A stretch of 8,897 nucleotides of DNA. Source: an uncultured Clostridia bacterium. GTDB taxonomy: Bacteria; Bacillota; Clostridia; Oscillospirales; Acutalibacteraceae. This document shows positions 1 to 5,790 of this stretch, one piece after another (position 1 is the stretch's first letter; every line of letters starts with the position of its first letter). Below the pieces are notes generated by a model. That model ran no database searches. It was given only the letters and a program-made list of their open reading frames with translations, and had not been told where the DNA came from. The stretch is from the NCBI GenBank assembly GCA_937912045.1, contig CALDPI010000163.1, positions 1-8,897 on the forward strand, read 5' to 3'. Both the position numbers and the translations under genes were made by a program.

Positions 1-338
1 TCACCGTTACTTAAAGTGATGTCCATTCTGTAGTAACCGGCATCATTAATAATAAAGGTGGCATAATCTGGTGTCGAGAAGACATTATCTCTGTCAATGT
101 AGACACCATTGGAATCCTTAATGACTATATGCGCTATTCCCACATTATCGTTAAAGGTGATAGTTAATAAACTTCCAGTAATGTCAGCCGAGATGGTTTC
201 GGAACGAGACTCGGTACCATTAATTATACCTTCTTTTACTGCTAAAACATCAATACCTTCTGTTGAGAAATTCTCTTTTGCTCCGAGTATAAGTCCGAAC
301 TGGAGCATTACAAATAGAATAACGATTGTTTTTTTCAT
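1..338 (-). CDS. DUF3244-like small exported protein, N-terminal part (3' end outside window)
   Basis: Reading the minus strand from the ATG at 338-336 gives 112 codons that stay open to the left edge. The protein begins MKKTIVILFVMLQFGLILGA, a typical lipid-exported signal peptide with a probable cleavage point near residue 20. The mature part, with stretches such as ITGSLLTITFNDNVG, IVIKDSNGVYI and INDAGYYRMDITL, resembles the small all-beta Ig-like DUF3244 proteins secreted by Bacteroides and Prevotella; their function is not known. The family match is from memory of the pattern and not from a search. Only a few bases upstream of the ATG belong to this gene before FeoB coding sequence begins, so its promoter is missing. 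A long plus-strand frame running through this stretch is its antisense shadow. I am confident it is coding and moderately confident of the family. Confidence 0.7.
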   Translation of the reverse strand, partial: MKKTIVILFVMLQFGLILGAKENFSTEGIDVLAVKEGIINGTESRSETISADITGSLLTITFNDNVGIAHIVIKDSNGVYIDRDNVFSTPDYATFIINDAGYYRMDITLSNG

Positions 339-345
339 AACAATA
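330..345. other. probable chimeric junction 1 (Bacteroidales / Clostridia)
   Basis: Left of about 338 the coding signal is on the minus strand (signal peptide protein starting at 338). Right of about 337 it is on the plus strand and is mid-protein FeoB, starting with ITITGANYPS. The two coding segments abut within a few bases, leaving no upstream region for one gene and no GTPase domain for the other. A short shared AT-rich stretch (cataacaataa) could have served as the joining microhomology. I infer an assembly or cloning joint; the exact base cannot be fixed from the sequence alone. Confidence 0.75.
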
Positions 346-1479
346 ACCGGTGCTAACTATCCGTCGAGTATTTTATCCGATTTACTATTTGGCTTTGAAA
401 AAACACTTTCTCGCGGTCTTGAGCTTATCGGTACTCCGGAATGGTTAAATTCTGCACTGACTGAAGGAATGTACCGTGTACTATCCTGGGTCGTTGCGGT
501 CATGCTGCCGCCAATGGCTATTTTCTTTCCGCTTTTTACGCTACTCGAGGATGTCGGCTATTTACCGCGAATTGCATATAATCTTGACAAACCCTTTAAA
601 AAATGCAACGCCTGCGGAAAACAAGCGCTCACAATGTGTATGGGTTTCGGGTGTAATGCGGCCGGAATTGTGGGTTGTCGAATCATCGACTCTCCGCGTG
701 AGAGGCTGCTTGCAATACTGACAAACAGCTTTGTTCCTTGCAATGGCAGATTTCCTGCCATAATATCCATAATTACAATGTTTTTTGTCGGAGTCACGGG
801 CGGATTTTTATCATCAGTTTTTTCAACCGCTATCTTAACCTTTTTCATAACTCTTGGAATTGTTATGACACTTATCGTTACAAAAGCACTCTCCTCGACC
901 CTTCTTAAAGGTGTTCCCTCCTCCTTCACGCTTGAGATGCCGTCATACCGAAGGCCTCAGATTATAAAAATTATTGTTCGCTCAATTTTTGACCGAACGT
1001 TATTTGTACTTGGCCGCGCTGTCACTGTTGCCGCTCCTGCAGGAATTCTGATTTGGAGTATGGCAAACGTCACGCTTAACGGCACAAGCCTGCTTAATAT
1101 TTGCGCAGACCTTTTAGAGCCCGTTGGTAAACTAATGGGACTGGACGGTATTATTCTACTGGCGTTTATACTTGGGTTTCCAGCAAATGAAATCGTTGTT
1201 CCGATTATTATAATGGCTTACACAGCGCAAGCCTCGCTTATTGAAATTGACAATATTTCCGTTTTGAGAGAACTGTTTATTTCAAACGGCTGGACGTCCG
1301 TTACTGCGCTTTGTTTTATCATTTTTTCTCTGATGCATTGGCCATGTTCAACAACATTGATAACAATTAAAAAAGAAACAGGCAGCTTTAAGTGGACGGC
1401 ATTATCTGCACTTATTCCTACTGCCGTAGGTTTTTTAATTTGCGTAGCTGTTAATTTAATTTCAAAAAACTTCATATAA
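337..1479 (+). CDS. feoB: ferrous iron transporter FeoB, C-terminal membrane part (5' truncated)
   Basis: About 380 residues of FeoB, the inner-membrane Fe(II) uptake protein. The visible part covers the polytopic channel: ITITGANYPS, the hydrophobic run VLSWVVAVMLPPMAIFFPLF, EDVGYLPRIAYNLD, the cysteine cluster CNACGK (604-621), the GFGCN gate motif (643-657), the DSPRERLLAI segment, and the C-terminal SLMHWPCSTTLITIKKETGS. The extra cysteine cluster and GANYPS are typical of clostridial FeoB. The whole N-terminal GTPase domain (G1-G5 motifs) and spacer, normally some 280 or more residues, is absent. The same reading frame continues upstream to 109, but that extension is antisense to a different gene and is not FeoB. 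As assembled it could not act as a GTPase-coupled transporter. The stop codon at 1477-1479 is followed directly by a strong terminator. Confidence 0.93.
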   Translation: MTITGANYPSSILSDLLFGFEKTLSRGLELIGTPEWLNSALTEGMYRVLSWVVAVMLPPMAIFFPLFTLLEDVGYLPRIAYNLDKPFKKCNACGKQALTMCMGFGCNAAGIVGCRIIDSPRERLLAILTNSFVPCNGRFPAIISIITMFFVGVTGGFLSSVFSTAILTFFITLGIVMTLIVTKALSSTLLKGVPSSFTLEMPSYRRPQIIKIIVRSIFDRTLFVLGRAVTVAAPAGILIWSMANVTLNGTSLLNICADLLEPVGKLMGLDGIILLAFILGFPANEIVVPIIIMAYTAQASLIEIDNISVLRELFISNGWTSVTALCFIIFSLMHWPCSTTLITIKKETGSFKWTALSALIPTAVGFLICVAVNLISKNFI

Positions 1480-1483
1480 CAAC

Positions 1484-1513
1484 AAAAAGGACAGAAGAAA
1501 TTCTGTCCTTTTT
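1484..1513. terminator. bidirectional terminator between convergent feoB and the 508-residue gene
   Basis: A perfect 13-bp stem (1484-1496 with 1501-1513) closed by a GAAA tetraloop (1497-1500), with AAAAA on the left and TTTTT on the right. It therefore reads as an intrinsic terminator from both strands. It starts five bases after the feoB stop and ends five bases before the minus-strand stop at 1518, so it serves both convergent genes. Confidence 0.93.
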
Positions 1514-1517
1514 AAGT

Positions 1518-3044
1518 TTATTTAGAGCTATTGTCTTTTATGAATATGTTGCGCACGGCAACCTCATCGTTGTTGCTTACGTCTCCATAGCCAAATTCTG
1601 AAAGGTTGGCGTGGACGGGCTGGTAGCAACCGACACGCAAAAGTGGGAACGTAATATGACCGTTGCCCTTATCTATCTTATTAATTTCATCATAGGCATA
1701 TTGAAAGAAATAGCGTCTGTAGCTTTCAGGCTGACGGCTTATCCAAGCAATATCCTCATAGCCCCACATATACATACCGCTTGGATGCACCCAAGGAGTA
1801 TCTGCTTTTTCCCAATTTATACCGTAATTATCAAATTCTACAACGTAAGAAGCCCTTTCAACCTCATATCCGCACGGATGCTTGCCGCTCTTTCCTTTAC
1901 CATAAACAGCGGGGGTGTCAGGATTGTATCTAATCTCAACTTTCTGTGGATGGTCTTCGGTAGGCTCACCGGGTATAGAGCCTTCCGGTATCACACCGTT
2001 GATGAGCCAAGCATAGAAATCAAAGAAATGCTCTCCCTCGTTCATCATATTGAAGCAATGCGCGTTAAGCAAAACCCAACCGCGGCGAGCATGTGTTTTT
2101 GCATATTCGTGAATTGCATCACAAATTTTACGCCAGCACTTATAGCCCTGCTTTCCGTCAACATCAGACATTGAAGGGGTCGAACCTAAATGAATTGACT
2201 CAAATCCGCAATCAATGTAAAGCGCTGCACGGTATATAAACCAAAGCATCGTTTCAGTTCTTGATACATCGGGATGAGCATGGGTTTCGTGTGCATAATG
2301 GCCATCCTTATATTGCATATCCTTATACACAAAATAACGGTCCTCAACAGGCAATCCCAAAAGTTCAAATGCGAAAGCTGGAACTTTATGCGTTTCAACA
2401 TCGGGAGTAATCCATTCGAACACTCCTGCTTCAAATATAATTTCAGGGTCGTAACAATGCGCAATTTCAATGCAGGACTTTATGCGTAGAAAATTGACCC
2501 AGCGCTCCTGACCGAAAGCCCAACCCTCATTTGTATTCGCGCGCTGAACATATTTTGCACCGGTATATAAAAGCATTCGTAGATTTTCTTCAAATCTCGC
2601 AATGCCACCGCCCAAAGATGGGGAATTAAGTAGATTACAGGTAACACCACGCGAAAGATAATTGTCAATGACTTCCTGTGATGGAGGTCCGTTGAATGTG
2701 AAATTCTTGCCAGAGTTGGCGGGATGGGTTTTGTATTTAAAAGGTCCTGCAAAATAATATGTACCTAAACTAACGGCACTATCGTCAGAAAGAACTGCAT
2801 CAACCGTCCACTTATATATCTCGTTTTCATCAAGCGGCTCAGACAGTGTAAAGTTGCACTCATCGTCAGCAGGTTTAACATAAGAATCCAGTTGAAAATA
2901 CGGTACATATTCCCAATCAACCAATTTAAATACCTTAAGATTGTACTTTTTGGCATCAGGATACGTATCCCACCTGAATTTTGGTGTCGGCGTATCCACA
3001 ATCGTTTGATTAACAGGGATAATGAGATAGTTTTTTCTGCTCAT
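1518..3044 (-). CDS. uncharacterised 508-residue protein: N-terminal fibronectin III-like domain plus probable TIM-barrel (glycoside hydrolase-like) domain
   Basis: I do not recognise a named family. Residues about 2-95 look like a fibronectin III/Ig-type module (PVNQTIVDTPTPKFRWD, then KYNLKVFKL, IYKWTVDAVL). Residues about 112-472 alternate hydrophobic strands and helices as in a TIM barrel. Candidate acidic sites are in FEAGVFEW (204-211) and CGFESIHLGS (279-288); a histidine-rich stretch, HYAHETHAHPD, lies at about 249-259. There is no signal peptide or membrane segment, so a cytosolic location is likely. I chose the ATG at 3044, not the in-frame ATG at 3053. The AAGGA ribosome binding site (3058-3054) directly abuts the upstream ATG with no spacing, but lies 9 bases before the 3044 ATG. 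It follows glyA by 52 bases, so co-transcription is likely. A carbohydrate-active role is only a guess from fold-like features. Confidence 0.85.
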   Translation of the reverse strand: MSRKNYLIIPVNQTIVDTPTPKFRWDTYPDAKKYNLKVFKLVDWEYVPYFQLDSYVKPADDECNFTLSEPLDENEIYKWTVDAVLSDDSAVSLGTYYFAGPFKYKTHPANSGKNFTFNGPPSQEVIDNYLSRGVTCNLLNSPSLGGGIARFEENLRMLLYTGAKYVQRANTNEGWAFGQERWVNFLRIKSCIEIAHCYDPEIIFEAGVFEWITPDVETHKVPAFAFELLGLPVEDRYFVYKDMQYKDGHYAHETHAHPDVSRTETMLWFIYRAALYIDCGFESIHLGSTPSMSDVDGKQGYKCWRKICDAIHEYAKTHARRGWVLLNAHCFNMMNEGEHFFDFYAWLINGVIPEGSIPGEPTEDHPQKVEIRYNPDTPAVYGKGKSGKHPCGYEVERASYVVEFDNYGINWEKADTPWVHPSGMYMWGYEDIAWISRQPESYRRYFFQYAYDEINKIDKGNGHITFPLLRVGCYQPVHANLSEFGYGDVSNNDEVAVRNIFIKDNSSK

Positions 3045-3056
3045 ATTAACCATTCC

Positions 3057-3099
3057 TTTACGGCTATATATTTAATTAGCCGTAAATTGCGGCTAATTA
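3057..3099 (-). promoter_or_regulatory. interleaved inverted repeats between glyA and the 508-residue gene
   Basis: Two mutually exclusive hairpins share one arm. Stem B pairs 3073-3082 with 3090-3099 (10 bp perfect, 7-base loop); its first transcribed arm includes the glyA stop codon. Stem A pairs 3057-3066 with 3077-3086 (10 bp perfect, 10-base loop); its last transcribed arm covers the AAA that begins the AAAGGA ribosome binding site of the next gene. The shared core is CGGCTA/TAGCCG. Neither stem is followed by a U-run on the minus transcript, so this is not a classical terminator. A role in translation control or as a mRNA processing or stability element is inference. Confidence 0.5.
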
Positions 3100-4275
3100 T
3101 TTACAAAGTTCGGTGCGAATGATTTTATCAATACGGTCAGCACATTCAATAAACTGCTTTGCCTCCCAGCCCTTTGTGGTCATGGCAGCACATCCGAGAC
3201 GGAGACCGCTTGTTTCCTTCGGGCTGCGTTTTTCGTTAGGAACACAGTTCTTGTTGGTGGTGATTCCAAACTCGTCAAGCTTTTCCTGTACCATTTTGCC
3301 CGTAACCTCGGGGAAGGTTTTGGAAAGGTCGATAAGGAAAAGATGATTGTCCGTACCGCCTGTTACAATGCTGTATCCAAGCTCGATAAATCTATTGCAC
3401 ATTGCTTTTGTATTTGCAACAACCTTTGCGGCATATGCCTTAAACTCGGGCGAGCAGGCTTCCTCAGCGGCAATGGCCTTACCCGCAATTACGTGCATAA
3501 GAGAGCCGCCCTGGCTACCCGGGAAAATAGCACTGTCAACGCGTCTGGCAAGCTCAGGCTTGCAGAAAATCATACCGCCGCGCGGTCCACGAAGTGTTTT
3601 ATGGGTTGTGGTTGTGATGATATCGGCATAGCCAAATGGAGTGGGATGAACACCGCCTGCAACAAGACCAGCAATATGAGCCATATCCACCATCATATAG
3701 CAGATTTCCTCAGCGGTATTATTGTATTCGTCAATCATTTCACGAATAAGCTCAAACTTTATGATTCTTGAATATGCAGAAGCGCCTGCAACCAAAACAC
3801 GCGGCTTGCACTCATAAAGCTTTTTCTTCATATCCTCATAGTCGATATAACCATCATCGTCAACACCGTAGAAATTCATATTATACATCTTACCCGAGAA
3901 GTTGACGCTTGAGCCGTGGGTAAGATGTCCACCGTTATCAAGATTCATTGCCAGAACGGTGTCACCTGCTTTAATTACACTCATATAGCCTGCATAGTTG
4001 GCCTGTGAGCCAGCGTGCGGCTGAACGTTAACGTGATAGTCTGTAGAAAATACTTCCTTCCACTTGTCGCGGCAATAATTTTCAAGCTCATCAAAATTTT
4101 CACAGCCACCATAATAACGGTTACCGGGATAACCCTCGGTATATTTGTTTGTGAGGCAGGAGCCAACAGCCCTCATAATATCCTCACTTACAAAGTTTTC
4201 CGATGCAATAAGCTCAACGTTTATTGCCTGCCTTTTCTGTTCCTTTTCGATAATTTCAAAAACCTTAGAACCCAT
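3097..4275 (-). CDS. glyA: serine hydroxymethyltransferase (PLP enzyme, serine + THF to glycine + 5,10-methylene-THF)
   Basis: A complete 392-residue cytosolic SHMT supplying one-carbon units and glycine. Diagnostic segments in order: ELIASENFVS (21-30), NKYTEGYPGNRYYGG (43-57), VQPHAGSQAN (84-93), the NGGHLTHGSSVNFSG block (114-128), VDMAHIAGL (196-204) with the conserved PLP-pyridine aspartate, TTTTHKTLRGPRGG with the Schiff-base lysine K226, and SGLRLG containing the carboxylate-binding arginine R359. It is somewhat shorter than the usual 410-420 residues, mainly through a short N terminus and some compact loops, but nothing catalytic is missing. The ATG at 4275 is supported by a strong ribosome binding site (AGAGGAG, five to six bases upstream). 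It is transcribed from its own promoter at about 4301 and is followed closely by an uncharacterised gene in the same direction. Confidence 0.97.
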   Translation of the reverse strand: MGSKVFEIIEKEQKRQAINVELIASENFVSEDIMRAVGSCLTNKYTEGYPGNRYYGGCENFDELENYCRDKWKEVFSTDYHVNVQPHAGSQANYAGYMSVIKAGDTVLAMNLDNGGHLTHGSSVNFSGKMYNMNFYGVDDDGYIDYEDMKKKLYECKPRVLVAGASAYSRIIKFELIREMIDEYNNTAEEICYMMVDMAHIAGLVAGGVHPTPFGYADIITTTTHKTLRGPRGGMIFCKPELARRVDSAIFPGSQGGSLMHVIAGKAIAAEEACSPEFKAYAAKVVANTKAMCNRFIELGYSIVTGGTDNHLFLIDLSKTFPEVTGKMVQEKLDEFGITTNKNCVPNEKRSPKETSGLRLGCAAMTTKGWEAKQFIECADRIDKIIRTELCK

Positions 4276-4293
4276 ATTTTACTCCTCTAAATT

Positions 4294-4309
4294 TATTGTC
4301 ATTATAGCA
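4294..4309 (-). promoter_or_regulatory. glyA promoter with extended -10
   Basis: On the minus strand the sequence TGCTATAAT (4309-4301) is a perfect TG-N-TATAAT extended -10 element. The -35 region is weak, as is common for extended -10 promoters. The predicted start near 4294 gives a leader of only about 20 bases containing the AGAGGAG ribosome binding site (4282-4288 region), which leaves no room for a riboswitch. The promoter type fits a Firmicutes sigma-A gene. Confidence 0.65.
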
Positions 4310-4389
4310 TCACTTATTTCAAAATACCATCGTTTTTGGTGATAACCTGTTATAAATGATACATAAAAAATATACCTTTAAATAAAACT

Positions 4390-4423
4390 GCAAGGCACCG
4401 ACTACAAGTAGCAAGTGCCTTGC
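4390..4423 (-). terminator. intrinsic terminator downstream of rny
   Basis: A 9-bp perfect stem GCAAGGCAC (4390-4398) / GTGCCTTGC (4415-4423) with a 16-base loop that can itself form a small CTA/TAG helix. On the minus strand it is followed by AGTTTTATTT. It lies 11 bases past the rny stop codon at 4434 and upstream of the glyA promoter, so it separates the two transcription units. Confidence 0.8.
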
Positions 4424-4433
4424 CCAAAATCAA

Positions 4434-5501
4434 TTATTTAGCATAGTCAATCGCGCGATTTTCACGGATGAGATTAACCTTAATCTGACCGGGATACTCA
4501 AGCTCTTTTTCAATGCTCTGTGCAATTTCGTGTGCCATAAGTACCATTTGGTCATCATTAACCATATTAGGTTTAACGACAACACGAATTTCACGTCCCG
4601 CCTGAATTGCAAAGGACGTTTCAACACCGCTGAAGGAATTGGCGATTTCCTCAAGCTTTTCAAGACGCTTAATGTAGCTTTCAATGTTCTCTCTGCGTGC
4701 GCCGGGGCGTGCTGCAGAAATGGCGTCGGCAGCCTGAACAAGACAAGCGATAACGGTTTTTGCCTCAACCTCACCGTGATGAGCATGAATGGCGTGAACA
4801 ACGTTCTCACTTTCCTTGCACTTTTTGGCAACCTCAACACCAAGCTGAATGTGTGAGCCCTCTTGCTCGTGGTCAAGTGCCTTACCTATGTCGTGCAAAA
4901 GACCCGCACGCTTGGCAAGCGAAACATCCTCACCAAGTTCGGCAGCCATAAGGCCTGCAAGGTGACAAACCTCAAGCGAATGGTTAAGCACATTCTGACC
5001 GTAGCTTGTACGATAACGAAGACGGCCAAGCAGCTTAACAAGCTCTGGATGCAGGTTGTGAACACCTGCCTCGAGCATTGCGCGCTCGCCTTCCTGTTTG
5101 ATTGTGCGTTCAACCTCTGCGGTTGCTTTAGCAACGGTTTCTTCAATTCTTGCGGGGTGAATACGACCGTCAAGAATGAGCTTTTCAAGTGAAAGACGTG
5201 CAATTTCACGTCTTACGGGGTCAAAGCTTGAAAGCGTGATTGTTTCGGGAGTATCATCAATAATTAGGTCGACACCCGTTGCTGTCTCAAGTGCACGGAT
5301 ATTTCTTCCCTCACGACCGATAATACGGCCCTTCATCTCGTCATTCGGCAGAGCGACAACCGAAACGGTTACCTCAGACGAATGGTCAGCAGCACAGCGC
5401 TGGATTGCGTGCGATATTAAATCGCGCGCTTTTTGGTCAGCCTCGTCCTTAAGACGCTGCTCGTAGTCAAGAATCTTGACTGCCTTTTCGTGTGACAGCT
5501 C
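4434..5501 (-). CDS. rny: ribonuclease Y, C-terminal KH and HD domains (5' truncated, fused in frame to purT fragment)
   Basis: About 355 residues matching RNase Y, the endoribonuclease that starts mRNA decay in Firmicutes. Numbered in the fused frame that starts at 5693: the end of the coiled-coil region HEKAVKILDYEQRLKDEADQ (68-87), IQRCAADH (97-104), a KH domain with GREG (126-129), then an HD phosphohydrolase domain with the metal-binding HDIGK (267-271) and AHHGEVE (304-310), and the conserved C-terminal ELEYPGQIKVNLIRE segment ending in YAK. Full RNase Y is about 510-520 residues. The N-terminal transmembrane anchor and most of the coiled coil are missing and replaced by 64 residues of PurT. 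The replacement is phylum-discordant with this gene and most likely artefactual. The native start codon is not in the window. Confidence 0.95.
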   Translation of the reverse strand, partial: ELSHEKAVKILDYEQRLKDEADQKARDLISHAIQRCAADHSSEVTVSVVALPNDEMKGRIIGREGRNIRALETATGVDLIIDDTPETITLSSFDPVRREIARLSLEKLILDGRIHPARIEETVAKATAEVERTIKQEGERAMLEAGVHNLHPELVKLLGRLRYRTSYGQNVLNHSLEVCHLAGLMAAELGEDVSLAKRAGLLHDIGKALDHEQEGSHIQLGVEVAKKCKESENVVHAIHAHHGEVEAKTVIACLVQAADAISAARPGARRENIESYIKRLEKLEEIANSFSGVETSFAIQAGREIRVVVKPNMVNDDQMVLMAHEIAQSIEKELEYPGQIKVNLIRENRAIDYAK

Positions 5502-5505
5502 ACCG
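5495..5505. other. probable chimeric junction 2 (Clostridia / Bacteroidales)
   Basis: On the minus strand the protein reads HSSHVLSMLDG (PurT, last sure residue encoded at 5504-5502) and continues at once as ELSHEKAVKI (RNase Y, first sure residues from about 5492). There is no linker between the two families. The frame happens to be kept, producing a misleading single open frame of 419 codons. The joint lies within roughly ten bases. Confidence 0.8.
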
Positions 5506-5693
5506 TCCAGCATGGACAATACATGACTGCTGTGGGCTATATGCATTGCCGGTGCATTTGCATATTTGTCGAGAGCAACCACCTCGACTCCATAGCGCTG
5601 AAGTTCGATAGTTACTTCCTTTCCCAGTTCTCCAGAACCGCAGAGTACGGCTTTCTTGCCGGAATTTGTAAATGTGGTACCGATTTTTGACAT
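5502..5693 (-). CDS. purT: formate-dependent GAR transformylase PurT, N-terminal 64 residues only (3' truncated)
   Basis: PurT is an ATP-grasp enzyme that makes formyl-GAR from GAR, formate and ATP in purine synthesis. The first 64 residues match its pre-ATP-grasp domain: MSKIGTTFTNSGKKAVLCGS, the glycine-rich GSGELGKEV nucleotide-binding-type loop (19-27), ELQRYGVEVVALDKYANAPA (30-49) and AHSSHVLSMLDG (53-64). The leader MSKIGTTFT and the wording ELQRYGVEV are typical of Bacteroidales PurT. The remaining 320 or so residues, including the ATP-grasp catalytic domain, are absent because the sequence switches to RNase Y. No Shine-Dalgarno precedes the ATG, as is usual in Bacteroidetes. Confidence 0.88.
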
Positions 5694-5722
5694 AGCTTAA
5701 TAGTGTTGGATTATACGGATGA

Positions 5723-5730
5723 CAAAGATA
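5723..5730 (-). promoter_or_regulatory. candidate Bacteroidetes promoter (-7 box) for purT
   Basis: TATCTTTG on the minus strand matches the Bacteroidetes -7 consensus TAnnTTTG exactly and would give a leader of roughly 20 bases to the ATG at 5693. No clear -33 TTTG is visible. The region where it would lie is occupied by the terminator of the preceding ompA-like gene, so promoter and terminator nearly overlap. Confidence 0.45.
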
Positions 5731-5739
5731 ATAAAAAAA

Positions 5740-5769
5740 GAAGACGTTCCCCTATTGAGGAACGTCTTC
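5740..5769 (-). terminator. intrinsic terminator of ompA-like gene 1
   Basis: An 11-bp perfect stem GAAGACGTTCC (5740-5750) / GGAACGTCTTC (5759-5769) with an 8-base loop. On the minus strand it is followed by a run of seven T (5739-5733). It lies 21 bases after the stop codon at 5791. Confidence 0.92.
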
Positions 5770-5790
5770 AGAAAGTATTTTATCGAATAA

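Noticed and set aside
109..336. Plus-strand N-terminal extension of the FeoB open frame (about 76 residues)
   Set aside because: It is antisense to the minus-strand signal-peptide protein, has no FeoB GTPase motifs, and FeoB similarity starts only at ITITGANYPS (337).
558..929. A 123-codon minus-strand frame within feoB
   Set aside because: It is antisense to the strongly conserved FeoB cysteine and GFGCN region, with no start signal or recognisable motif of its own.
3045..3053. Upstream ATG at 3053 as the start of the 508-residue protein
   Set aside because: It abuts the AAGGA ribosome binding site with no spacing; the ATG at 3044 has a proper nine-base distance.
4276..4380. A glycine, SAM or folate riboswitch upstream of glyA
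   Set aside because: The extended -10 promoter leaves a leader of only about 20 bases, too short for any known riboswitch.
337..5501. A horizontally transferred genomic island
   Set aside because: It carries only housekeeping-type genes, has no integrase, transposase, terminal repeats or target duplication, and is broken at both ends inside conserved genes.
4434..5693. A genuine new PurT-RNase Y bifunctional enzyme
   Set aside because: Both partners are truncated inside domains, there is no linker, the halves have different phylum character, and a second similar joint lies in the same window.
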